64,000 bases of DNA from Conchocele bisecta (lineage: Eukaryota > Mollusca > Bivalvia > Lucinida > Thyasiridae). The stretch's first letter is position 1. Each line of letters starts with the position of its first letter. This document shows positions 24,206 through 35,400 of the stretch, piece by piece. The stretch is taken from assembly GCA_029237695.1 (NCBI GenBank), contig CM055275.1, positions 10,800,899 to 10,864,898 of the forward strand, in the 5' to 3' direction. Both the position numbers and the translations under genes were made by a program. The notes under the pieces were generated by a model. The model made no database searches and was not told where the DNA came from. It worked only from the letters and a program-made list of their open reading frames with translations.

Positions 24206-24339
24206 GGCGGGGGAGTATGTCACGGTACGGATCTAGTAACTCGGGAGAGAAGATATGTATCTGTGCCCGGTTAGCTCAGTCGGTAGAGCGACCGCCTTGT
24301 AAGCAGGAGGTGCCGGGTTAGAGTCCTAGGTCGGGTGCA
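24206..24339 (+). mobile_element. Polypurine tract and start of a gypsy-type 3' LTR
   Basis: GGACAAATTTCAATTTGGCG, GGGGAG and then TGTCACGGTACGG from 24218 is the usual layout of a gypsy-type 3' end: polypurine tract, then an LTR opening TGT. The LTR's own end was not found, and no matching 5' LTR is visible upstream in the window. A tRNA-like sequence begins 47 bases into the LTR. Confidence 0.55.
24265..24339 (+). tRNA. tRNA-Thr(UGU)-like sequence, degenerate
   Basis: The cloverleaf can be drawn: acceptor GCCCGGT with GTCGGGT (two G-U pairs or more), D arm GCTC/GAGC with loop AGTCGGTA, and anticodon loop CTTGTAA with UGU. The anticodon stem ACCGC/GCAGG has two mismatches. The T arm CCGGG/CCTAG has a mismatch, and its loop TTAGAGT has lost the invariant C of TTCGAGT, which also damages the B box. 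It is probably a pseudogene or a tRNA-derived part of the LTR, not a working tRNA. Confidence 0.55.
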
Positions 24340-27294
24340 TATTTTCTCTTCCTGTTGCATAAAATGAATGCCCATATTCCGATTACATAATGTCTACAGC
24401 AGATGATGTAATGTAAAAACAAAGTAGTTTTAACTATATCTTCCCCACCCACTGAATTTACAATGACCATTTTACATGTAATATTTTTTCTTACGTTATA
24501 CGTTGCCAGATAATTATGAAAGGTTCATATGAACGTGTAGCTACTAACACCTGAATATGTGGCTGTGACTTGAGAAATGGGGCTTTTGGGTTTTGTGACC
24601 AGTGTATATCCAGATCAGCCTGTGAATGCGCACATTCTGATCTGGATCTGCACTGTTCGACATTCGATTGGTGAAACACCCATCCTGCTTCTAACAAGCA
24701 TACTATACTATATCGTTATCAGGGTACAGAAGTGTGCTATTCGATAGGAGCCAAACTGGTCGCAAATCCCATAAGCCCCATTTCTCCAGTCACAGCCACA
24801 TATTAGTTATCCGCATAAATTTCAAATACAGAATGAATGTATGTTCGTCTCTCTATATGTCCATTTCATATTTATGCAACCATGACAATTACCATGTTTA
24901 CTATGTTTTGTGTTCAAACATGAACGTCTCTGATACATATAATCATTACTCTCAGCTGTTGACACCAGTAAGCAAAATAAATAAATAAATATAAGTAGTA
25001 CTGTCAATAGTATAGGTCTTAGGTACTAATTTGCAAATTGGATATAGAAAATATATCTTTTCTACCATGCTGAATGGAAGATTTGTAGCACATGTTACGC
25101 CATGTATGACACAGGAAATACTAAGATACAGAACATTAAGATAGCTGTAAATAATACGAGCAATCTAAGCTGGAGTAAAACAGGACAAATATATTGTTAT
25201 ACACTTTCAAGGTGACAGCCATCAAGTAAATGAGTTTATGTGACATAAAAATAAAATTAGGTAGTAGAACCGATGAAACTGATATATATCCCTGTTCCAC
25301 ATAATATACACACTATTTATCGTGTATTCTAATAATATTTCCTCAACCCATTCTGAGTCATCAGCAGAAACAGGATTCAAATGTGTAGTTGGCACCTGTA
25401 CTTATAATTATGTATATAGTAAATATGTAAAACTTGTATGACTACTGAAATACACTATGTGTCATACGAGAACATGTGTGTTCCAATGTGTATGACCGTC
25501 ATCCATTACCAGTGTAAGTGCACACCATTGCATGCATCATGGCCTTTGCCTAATACATGCAGGTATATTGCTCCATTAGTATTATTTGAGAGGCACCGAT
25601 GACGATATTGTATTTTGTAAGTGAGGCGTTGTAAGCAAATACATGTAGTTAACCATGATTTCATAATAGTGACATTTGATAATCTGTAAGGTTGATATAC
25701 CATTTCATAATTTTCGGTGTTCTTACTTATAGCACATGATTGTGCTATTCTACACCTGTTGTGTCAAATTACCAATATACCAATTTATAATAGTTCCGAT
25801 TGGCATATACCTGCATAACATTCGGATAACAGCATCATGACAGATTTCATATATACAAATACATCGCTTAAAAACAGTATTTGCATTCCATACTGTGCCG
25901 AAATAAATATTTGACAAATGTGGCTAAGCGTATGTAGGACTTCTGAAAAGATGTATATGTCCTCCAAGCCCATGTATATAATTATATAACTATATATACA
26001 AGCAAATATTAGTACATGTATGTATGTAGTCTGAAAAATCCATTCCGGGGTATTCAAACATCAATCTAGTCTAGTTTAAGAAGTACACCACGTGTAGCCA
26101 CACACACTCAAAGGAACATCAATATAGGTTTAAATTTCCATGAATGATAAGTAAACGTATCTCCTTAACATAGTATGCAATGTATCAACATGTTCATCTG
26201 AACAATATCACATAGCCTTTGTGGAAGGCGTTTTCTGCCGCATTGTACTACAGTTATGTATTTTGTTGGTTCTTTGGTGTCTTCGGAATACATATTTCTC
26301 TACTTGACATGTCATTCTAATGATCAAACAACTCTATAGTCATGTACCATGTGTACTTTTATTTACTGATTGCAAATTTATATTTACATTGTACCTGTTT
26401 AGCACATACGGACCACACGTGGTTTGCAGCTAATATACACGTATTTGCCTCTATATACCCCTATGTGGCATTGAATCCGCATAACAATCCCCATATTACA
26501 CCGCTGATGGACAATCATATTCCATTACTATGGCAACCAGAGACATGTATTCGAGTATATGTAATGGGTTAGCAGAGTTTGGTGTCATCGCAAGATCTCC
26601 TAATTGCAAAAGCGACCATGATCTTGAAACTGATCGACAGTCATGGTCACATTGTATATGATTAGGTTTCTGGTGTATTAGTTTCAATAATGTTTAATTA
26701 CAAGAATTAATACCGCACATGAATTACCTATCGTTACCATGTAATGTATTTATTTTCCAATGCAACTCACGACCAAGGGTTAATTTAAAGTATTGTCACA
26801 TGTGAAAACATATGCGGGATGCTTAATTTTGGAGAAAGCCCTGCATGTTTGCAATAAGCATACCGTTTGCAATAAGCATACCATTCATCATACCATACTA
26901 CATACTGCATTGGCCAATGATCACCATGATCGCTTAATTGTGAGAAGTGTGCTCATTAACAATAATAACATAGTATTCCTTGTCAACAGTCAATCCATTT
27001 TGGACACACTTTGAAACAGTTCTTCAATACTCAAACAGATACATCCGTATTTGTCTTTGAAAATAAGCAGAACATTACACTCTATACATAGCAATGTTAG
27101 TGTTGTTATTTACTGAAAACTGCAGCTTCATCATCAATATTATTGAACATCTGATCACTTTGCCGGCCATTTTGAATATATAATTATAGCATTGTATTGC
27201 ATTATATACATGGATATGTATATGCTGCTATAATCCAGTAAATATATTTACATGTATATATATTTCCAGAGATCGTTGGTCTGTCGTATTTATA
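24340..27294. other. Copy A-specific spacer, no gene recognised
   Basis: About 2.9 kb of AT-rich sequence without domain-bearing frames. Open stretches on both strands are short and unconserved. From about 27180 the text rejoins copy B (63040 onward) at the TTTCCAGAGATNGTTGGTCTG block. An inverted pair CAAGATCTCC../..GATCATGGTCGC-like around 26590-26650 is weak. Confidence 0.5.
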
Positions 27295-27645
27295 GAACAC
27301 TGATGACATTATGAATTTATGGAAGGTGTAAATGTTATGCTTTACAACCGTTGACAAACCGTGTAGGAGCTAAATGGCGAACAACGTAGTATTGGGAGGC
27401 AATTATTTATTGAACACTGATGACATTATGAATTTATGGAAGGTGTAAATTTTATGCTTTACAACCGTTGACAAAGCGTGTAGGAGCTAAATGGCGAACA
27501 ACGTAGTATTGGGAGGCAATTATTTATAGAACACTGATGACATTATGAATTTATGGAAGGTGTAAATGTTATGCTTTACAACCGTTGACAAACCGTGTAG
27601 GAGCTAAATGGCGAACAACGTAGTCGACGCACCAGCTGATATGCG
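27295..27645. repeat. 117-bp tandem triplication
   Basis: Units starting GAACACTGATGACATTATGA at 27295, 27412 and 27529 repeat almost perfectly, each ending near GCGAACAACGTAGT. Copy B has one unit at 63148, so the triplication is recent and specific to A. Confidence 0.93.
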
Positions 27646-27735
27646 ACTAGACTTGTCACGAACGATTGAATGATGATTTCTTACGTCACTTCATGGCAGC
27701 TGAAATCAGATAAGGTAATACAGATAGAGGATGGG

Positions 27736-28047
27736 TACGGAAACCCGCAGGGGACGTAAAATTATTTTTTTATTAATTCGTTCCTGCGAAATAACAATTC
27801 GTTCGCTCAATTTAACAATTCGTCCCATGTGAACGAATTGTTAATTCGTGGGAACGAATTGTTATATCGTGTGAACGAATTGTTAATTCGAGGGAACTAA
27901 TTGTTTGTTAAATTGAGGGAACGAATTATCATTTCGTGGGAACGAATTGTTAAATAGAGGGAACTAATTGTTGTATCGCGTGAACGAATTGTTATCTCGT
28001 GGGAACGAATTAATAAAACAAATACATGTCCCCTGCGGGGCTCCGTA
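27736..28047. mobile_element. Foldback element of 21-bp subrepeats, copy A
   Basis: Outer inverted ends TACGGAAACCCGCAGGGGAC and GTCCCCTGCGGGGCTCCGTA enclose subrepeats of AACAATTCGTTCCC type on the left and their complement GGGAACGAATTGTTA on the right. The direction switches near 27830 (CGTCCCATGTGAACG). Only about three left subrepeats remain against eight on the right. There is no coding capacity. The layout of terminal arms built from short tandem repeats in opposite orientation is that of foldback transposons. Confidence 0.8.
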
Positions 28048-28197
28048 GGATCGTACATGGGTGCTGATTTTAAAGTTTTTTTCGTTACGAGCCGTCTCAT
28101 CAGGATCTGAACTTTTTGAAACTAATTTCCATATTTTTATGAACAAAATACACACCCTTTTCATAAATGGACTAGTCTGAAAAGGTTCAAATAATTT

Positions 28198-28252
28198 TTG
28201 TCTCGCCCGCGAAGCGGAAAGCGAGACATAGGTTTTGCTTTTCCGGAGTCGT

Positions 28253-28287
<35 letters not shown>

Positions 28288-28320
28288 ACGTCGGCGTCGG
28301 CGTCGGCGTCGGCGGCGTCA
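28198..28320 (+). repeat. GTC/GGC trinucleotide tract with CGCGAAGCGG leader
   Basis: TCTCGCCCGCGAAGCGGAAA, then a pure (GTC)n/(GGC)n run at about 28248-28318. Arg-only or Ser/Ala-only translations are low-complexity artefacts. The leader plus the following 172-bp repeats resemble a dispersed family common in mollusc genomes (from memory, not searched). Confidence 0.85.
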
Positions 28321-28324
28321 TCAT

Positions 28325-29190
28325 TCAATGTTAAGTTTTCGTTTTACGGTCATTACTTCAATACCTTGTCAGCTACAGTCATCATACTTTATACATACGT
28401 TTACTATAATATGTACATGCATACAGGACTATTAAAACAATTTTGGCGGGCCCCAGGGTCTTCAAGGTCAAGGTAAAACTCTATTTGTTAATACATTCAA
28501 TGTTATGTTTTCGTGTTACGTTTCGTGTTACGGTCATTACTTCAACACATTGTCAGCTACAGTCATCAAACTTTATACATACCTTTACTATGATATGTAC
28601 ATGAAAATAGGACTATTAAAACAAAATTTGGCGGTCCCCAGGGTCTCCAGGGTCAAAGTCAAACTCTATTTGTTAATACTTTCAATGTTAAGTTTTCGTG
28701 TTACGATCATTACTTCAACACCTTATCAGCTACAGTCATCAAACTTTATACATCCCTTTACTATGCTATGTAGATGCAAATAGGACTATTAATTTGTTTT
28801 TCTCGGGCCTCAGGGTCCTCAGGCTTAAGGTCAAATTCTATTTTTTTAATACTTTCAATGTTAAGTTTTCGTGTTACGATCATTTCTTCAACACCTTATC
28901 AGCTACAGTCATCAAACTTTATACATCCCTATACTATGCTATGTAGATGAAAATAGGACTATTAATTTGTTTTTCTCGGGCCCCAGGGTCCTCAGGGTTA
29001 AGGTCAAATTCTATTTTTTAATACTTTCAATGTTAAGTTTTCGTGTTACGATCATTACTTCCAACACCTTATCAGCTACATTCATCAAACTGTATACATC
29101 CCTTTACTATGATATGTAGATGAATATAAGATTATTTATTGTGTTTTCTGCGGTCCCAGGGTGAAGGTCAAGGCGGAATAAGGCGAGTCA
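28325..29190 (+). repeat. 172-bp tandem repeat (five units)
   Basis: TTCAATGTTAAGTTTTCGTG recurs at 28325, 28496, 28681, 28854 and 29026. Each unit continues with TCAGCTACAGTCATCAAACT and GGCCCCAGGGTCCTCAGGGT. The second unit has a 13-base internal duplication (TTACGTTTCGTG), explaining its longer spacing. No coding potential. Confidence 0.93.
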
Positions 29191-29224
29191 TTTGATTCCG
29201 CGGAATTCTTGTATATCACCAGTG

Positions 29225-29475
29225 GCATTCCTTCGTTCCCTCAATTTAACTCTTCGTTATGAGTTGTTATATCGTGGGAACGAATTGTTATATCGTGGGA
29301 ACGAATTGTTAAATTGAAGGAACGAATTGTCATTTCGTGAGAACGAATTGTTAATTCGAGGGAACGAATTGTTAATTCGAGGGAACGAATTATTACATCG
29401 TCGTAACGAATTGTTAATTCGACGGAACAAATTGTTAAATTGAGGGAACACATTTTATTTCGTGGGAATGAATTG
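29225..29475. repeat. 21-bp foldback subrepeats (ACGAATTGTTA array)
   Basis: About ten units of GGGAACGAATTGTTAATTCGA type, one orientation only apart from a single reversed start (CGTTCCCTCAATTTAAC at 29233). It matches the arms of 27736-28047 and 63372-63937, so it is a partial foldback element. A possible far end (CATGTCCTCTGCTGGACTCC) lies at 29708-29728 beyond an inserted MITE. Confidence 0.85.
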
Positions 29476-29500
29476 ACCATTAGACCGCTACACACAACAA

Positions 29501-29668
29501 TTGTCGTCTGCTGTTGCTGTTATATCTCAATAAAAACATGTTTTGACAGCACTTCAGAATAATTTCCAATGAAAATGATTCTGAAGTGCTGTCAAAGCAT
29601 GTTCTAATTTATTCTAAATTATAATGATGATAAAAAAGGAAAATAGAAAATAAACAGCAGACGACAAC
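29501..29668. mobile_element. TIR MITE (TTGTCGTCTGCTGTT)
   Basis: Ends TTGTCGTCTGCTGTT and AACAGCAGACGACAA are exact inverses. Inside, CATGTTTTGACAGCACTTCA and its complement make a second palindrome centred near 29571. Length is about 168 bp with no coding. It appears to have inserted into the foldback array remnant. Confidence 0.85.
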
Positions 29669-29996
29669 AAATATGAGAGCGGTGTAAGGGTTATTACAAA
29701 ATAAATCATGTCCTCTGCTGGACTCCATACTTTATTGAGCGGTTGAATTGCGAACTACAAAGCCCATTCAGCCGCTGACATTTTGGACACACCAGGACAA
29801 TTGCCACTGTGGCTTTAATTAACGATGACCTGCATTGTGTTTCTAATGTTCATAACTGTGATGACAAACAGTCGTTTTACTTTCATAGGTGTTGCAGTCT
29901 TGACTACTTACATGTACACAGCCGCGAGTGGGGCTTTTGCAGAATCAATCCTGGGACAATGTATACAATACTGGGTCCCAGCACAATCTGACCAAC

Positions 29997-30295
29997 CGAT
30001 TTCATCAAAATTGCAACGTATACTTTCCTAGCAAAGTATACTTTGAGGGAGCAATCATTGATTTTTCCGAAATGCATTATTTCAATCAGAACTAACGACT
30101 GCATATATTTGATGATTAAAACTATGCAGAATTATTATACTGAATTTATTACATTATCACAGCCATAATGGCTGTGATAATGTAATAAATTCAGTATAAT
30201 ACAAATTAATAAATTTATTCTAAAATTGAAAATTTCTCCCTCAAAGTATACTTGGCTAGGAAAGTATACTTTGCAATGTTGGTGAAATAGGCTAC
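29997..30295. mobile_element. TIR MITE (GTAGCCTATTTCATCAACAT), copy 2
   Basis: Same interior and central hairpin as 22763-23049 (centre at about 30168). The left end has mutated to GATTTCATCAAAATTGC and carries an extra CTAGCAAAGTATACTTTG. The right end GGTGAAATAGGCTAC is intact. Confidence 0.85.
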
Positions 30296-30404
30296 AGGGC
30301 TTGTATTATACGTTATTTAGTCTGTACCGGGACTCAATATTCTATAATTTGTCCCAGTCTGTACTACATGCACTTGTGTACAGATTAGAGCATGATCAGG
30401 CATA

Positions 30405-30830
30405 CAGTCGAAACTCTCTAAACCGGACACATATAGAAAATAGTTGAGCTTTGGTATTTACCTCTGATAATAATGGATGTTCACGATCGCAAAGCAGCCA
30501 CACGTGTCTTGAAGTAGTCATCTGTCTGTTTTACGGTGGAACATCTCTAAACCCGACACCATGGGGACCTCCCATGGTGTCCGGTTTAGAGAGGTTCCAC
30601 TGTATGTGAATATACAATGGAACCTCTCTAAACCGGACACCATGGGATATACAGTATAACCTCTATATACCAGTCACCATGGGATATACAGTGGAACATC
30701 TCTAAACCGGGCACCATGGGAGGTCCCCAGGGCATACTGTTCACTGTTTACTGTAATTAAGCATTCAATGAACACTTTTGGTCATTTTGAATCATGCGGA
30801 GTGTCCGATTTAGAGAGGTTCCGGTTATTT
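30405..30830. mobile_element. Cluster of CTCTAAACCGGACACC palindromic MITE copies
   Basis: CTCTCTAAACCGGACACCAT or its complement occurs near 30412, 30541, 30577, 30625 and 30700, with a last decayed end at about 30798-30825. The hairpin at about 30535-30605 is nearly perfect (GACCTCCCATGGTGTCCGG). It is the same family as 60530-60622 and 15532-15559. This looks like repeated insertion of one family into itself. Confidence 0.8.
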
Positions 30831-31145
30831 CGTGGGAACGAATTAATAATAAAAAAAGAATTCTACGTCACCTGCGGGGCTCCATAAAAAGACATCCATA
30901 TATCTGAGATCATATAAGTTATCCCATGACTCACCTTTATCACAAATAATATCCTCTCTACTCCGTGTATTGGTGTGGCCTTCTTCGCCGAACTGAAGAG
31001 ATCTGACATAGTTCAAGTTTATACTTGTTTGCTGTCTCACATTACAAAACACACGAATGGACATTCGGAATAATATAATGGTGTACCAATAAAGATCGTC
31101 GGCGATATCTCATGAACAATTATCTATAATATTTACGATATTTTC

Positions 31146-31230
31146 AGTCGAAAGTTGAGGATATTTTCACAGCACATGTGGAATTCTATTCCACATTTGC
31201 TGTGAAAATTTCGTCATCTTTCGATATCAT
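31146..31230. repeat. Palindrome, arms TTTTCACAGC / GCTGTGAAAA
   Basis: Arms ATATTTTCACAGCA, ATGTGGAAT and the complement ATTCCACATTTGCTGTGAAAAT meet around TCT at about 31183. The outer parts (CGAAAGTTGA / TCTTTCGAT) are partly paired. It is a small foldback-like element with no coding. Confidence 0.75.
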
Positions 31231-31393
31231 TTATAGAAAATAGCACAGTTGCTGTAAATATATTTGTTGAAAAATCGCACGTGTTCTTAGGTACAAAATC
31301 GCATGACGCGTCTCAATTATATATATAGCGTTGAATAACTATGGTGGCGTCGTTATGTCATCTACTTAACGCGATACAGAGAACACCATGTTA

Positions 31394-32438
31394 GTGTCTG
31401 TTTCACGAAACATGCCCAAAATTTAACGGCTATATAAACAATGCAAAATCAATATGTTTTCGATAATATTTAATATTATCAAAATATAAGAATGAGCATT
31501 CTTTGTATGTCGTGGAATTTGGTCCAATATTGATTTTATTACGAAAAATTAGTTCTCTATGGGATTTAACATGTGGGGAAAAATGAGATGGAGAACCTGG
31601 AGGAGTCGAAAAACGAAAAAAAAAAGGAAATTGATTCGGAAACCTAGCTAAATAGCTTGTAAATTATCTAACTAAGAAAACAAAAGTTACGTTTTGAAAA
31701 TCGGTCCACTATTTCTGAAATCAGAAAAATTGCCCCATGTTAAAGGTACATGCCCACCCAGTAGGCACAAACTGTTATTTATATCAGAGACATCATCTGA
31801 GACATTTTCTGGCAAAACAAACATTCATTCACCATTACTCCACGTATTGATTGGCATTATTATACATTTTATATCAGACAAAAATGTTCACACTGATATC
31901 AGGGGAGATAACCGTGTTTCCTTAAAATATTAACAGACATTAATATTAATTCTCTGTATTTATTTTTTGATGTGCAATGATCATACTTTTATAATCTGTC
32001 GAAAATATTATTTTTTCAGGTGAGGCATTTAATTAGCATAAATAATTAAAAAATGTAATGCCTCATTTGCATATGAAAATAGCCTGATACCACCGCGCGT
32101 CACTATCAGTGAAATAAATATTACTAAATGATTACATCTGTATAGCGGGCATTCGTAATCATTAGAACTGGGGGAATAGTGACTCAATTATACACTTATT
32201 TAATTCCTATAAATAATAGTTTGTGCCTACTGAATGGGCATGTACCTTTAAATACCCATAAGGATTTAACATGTGGAAATTGTTTTTTCGCAATAAAATC
32301 AATATTGGATCAAATTTCACGAAAACAACTGTAGGCTCATTCTTAAATTTTGCTATAATTTAATATTTTCGAAAAATATATTGTTTTTGCATTATTTATA
32401 TAGCCTTAAAATGTGGGCAGGTTTCGTGAAACAGACAG
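31394..32438. mobile_element. TA-type MITE interrupted by a TTAA-type MITE
   Basis: The outer element starts GTGTCTGTTTCACGAAACAT and ends GGTTTCGTGAAACAGACAG, with TA on both sides. It belongs to the 12390 and 62445 family. Its centre CCCCATGTTAAATNCCCATA is split after TTAA by the element at 31744-32247, with TTAA present on both sides. The uninterrupted centre is seen at 62787-62803. Removing the insert gives about 537 bp, the usual size. Confidence 0.9.
31744..32247 (-). mobile_element. TTAA-type MITE, copy 2 (nested)
   Basis: Termini AGGTACATGCCCACCCAGTA and TACTGAATGGGCATGTACCT are inverted and flanked by TTAA at 31740-31743 and 32248-32251. A TTAA target with short inverted termini is characteristic of piggyBac-type elements. 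It carries no transposase. The orientation is opposite to the 46358 copy. Confidence 0.9.
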
Positions 32439-32440
32439 TA

Positions 32441-35400
32441 GTATCTATTGATATCACGTCACTTGATACCATGTTGGTGTCTATTGATATCACGTGTGTT
32501 GATATTATGCTGGTGTCTATTGATATCACGTCTGTTGATACCATGTCAGTGTATATAGGTATCACGTTGGTGTCTATTGGTATCATGTATGTTGATACCA
32601 TGTTGGTGTCCATTGGTATCACGTCTGTTGATACCATGTTAGCGTCTATTGGTATCATGTCTGTTGATACCATGTTGGTGTCTATTGATATAATGTATGT
32701 TGATACCATGTTGGTGTCTATTAGTATCATGTATGTTGATACCATATTGGTGTATATTGGTATCATGTCTGTTGATACAATGTTCGTGTCTATTGGTATC
32801 ATGTATGTTGATACCATGTTGGTGTCTATTGGTATCACGTATGTTGATACCATGTTTGTGTCTTGATATCATGCATGTTGATACCATGCATGTTGGTGTT
32901 TTTGAGATATCTTGCCTTGGTTGATACCATTGTCGGTTGTCCTTGATATCGTTGCCATGTTGGATTACATTGTTTGTGTCTTGATATCAGGCATGTTGAA
33001 TAAACCATGTATTGGTGACTTTGATATCATGCACATTGATACCATGTTGGTTTCTTGCTATCATGCATGTTGAATAACCATGGTTTGGTGTCTATTGGTA
33101 TCCATGTATGTTGATTAACCATTGTTGGATTTTTGTCCTATTGGTCACTTATTTTGTTTGTTCTAATTGGTATCATTGTATGTTGATACCATGTTGGTGT
33201 CCTGTTGGTTATCATGCAGTGTTAGATACCCATGGGTTGGTGTTCTATTAAGTATCACGGTATGTTGATCACCATGATTGGTGTTTCTTGATAACATGCA
33301 TGTTGAAATACCATGTTGGTTGGAGTCTATTGGTAATCACGTATTGTTGAGACCATGTTGGTGTCTATTTTATCATGTTGTTGATACCATGTTATGTCAT
33401 TGATAATCATTCATGTTGGATAACACATGTGGTTTGTATTTGATAACATGCATGTTGATACCATGTTGGTGTCCCTTGATAGCTTTGCATGTTTGATACC
33501 ATGTTGGTGTCCCAGATATCATTGCATGTTTGATAAACCATGTTACGTGTCAATTGATTATCATGCATAGTTGATACTAATGTTGGTATGTCTTTATTAT
33601 CATTGCATGTTGATAACCATGTTGGTGACTTGATATCATGCTATGGTTGATACCAGTTGGTTGATTTCTATCATTTGCGCATGTTGATACCACCATGTTT
33701 GGTGTCTTGATAGTCATTTGCAGGTTGACACCATGTTGGTGTCTATTGGTATCCATGTATTTTGTTGATTACCATGGTTGGTTGTCTTGTTGGAATCATT
33801 GCATGTTGAGACCATGTTGGTGTCTATTGATATCATGTATGTTAATTGATTTACCATATTGGTTGTATTTATTGGTAATCATTGTATGTTGATTACCAAT
33901 ATTCGAGTCTAATTGGGTATCAGTATTTGCTTGAATACCAATGTTTGGTGTCTTGATATCAATGCATTGTTGGAAAATTCCATGCATGTTGGTGGTCTTG
34001 ATATCATTGCATGTTTGGATTTCACCATGTCGTTGTCTTGATATCTTGTCATGTTTGAATTACCATGTTAGTGTCTTATTGATATTCATTGGCCAATTTG
34101 GTTGATTTTTTTGTTTACCATTGTTGGTGTCTTGATACATTGCAATGTTGATTCCCATGTTAGGTGTCTAGAATATCCATGCATGTTTGATACCAATGTT
34201 TGGTTGTCTATTGGTGGGTATCATGTATGTTGATAAGATGTTGGTGTCTATTGGTATCATGCATGTTGATACCATGTTTGTGTCTATTGATATCATGTAT
34301 GTTGATACCATATTTGTGTCTATTGGTATCATGTATGCTGATACCATGTTGGTGTCTATTGGTATAATGTATGTTGATACGATGTTGGTGTATATTGGTA
34401 TCACATCTGTTGATACCAGGTTGGTGTATATTGGTGTCATCTATGTTGATACCATGTTAGTGTCTATTGGTATGATGTTGGTGTTTATTGGTATCATGTA
34501 TGTTGATACCATTTTGATGTCTATTGGTATCATGTATGTTGATACCATGTTGGTGACTATTGGTATCATGTATGTTGATACCATGTAGGTGTCTATTGGT
34601 ATCATACATGTTGATACCATGTTGGTGTCTATTGATATCATGCATGTTGATACCATGTTGGTGTCATGATATCATGCTTGTTGATACCATGTTGTTGTCT
34701 ATTTATATCATGCATGCTGATACCATGTTGGTGTCTATTGCTATCATGCATGTTGATATCATGTTGGTTTCTTGATATCATACATGTTGATACCATGTTG
34801 GTTTCTATTGATATCATTCATGTTGATACCATGTTGGTGTCTATTGATATCCTGCATGTTGATATCATTTTGGTGTCTACTGGTATCATGCATGTTGATA
34901 CCATGTTGGTGTCTATTGGTATCATGTATGTTGATACCATGTTGGTGTCTATTGGTATCAAGTATCTGGATACCTTATTGGTGTCTTGATATCATGCATG
35001 TTGATACCATATTGGTGTCTTGATATCATGCATGTTGATACCATGTTGGTGCCTATTGGTATCGTGCATGTTGATATCATGTTGATGTTTATTGGTATCA
35101 CGTATGTTGATACCATGTTGGTATCTTGATATCTTGCATGTTGATACCATGTTGTATCTTGATATCATGCATGTTGATACCATGTTGGTGTCTATTAGTA
35201 TCACGTATGTTGACACCATGTTGGTGTCTTGTAACATGCATGTTGATACCTGTTGTGCTATTGGTATCGTATGTTGATACCATGTTGGTGTCTTATCTGA
35301 TCCATGTGTCGATTCATATGTTGTCCTTGATATCATGCCTTGTTGATACCTGTTGATACATTGCATGTGATACCATGTGGTGCTGTTGATATCATATGGT

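Noticed and set aside
24265..24339. Functional tRNA-Thr gene
   Set aside because: The T-loop invariant C is lost, and there are mismatches in the anticodon and T stems.
28198..28476. Arg-rich or Ser/Ala-rich peptide gene
   Set aside because: It is encoded by a (GTC/GGC)n tract at the head of a dispersed repeat, and every frame is low complexity.
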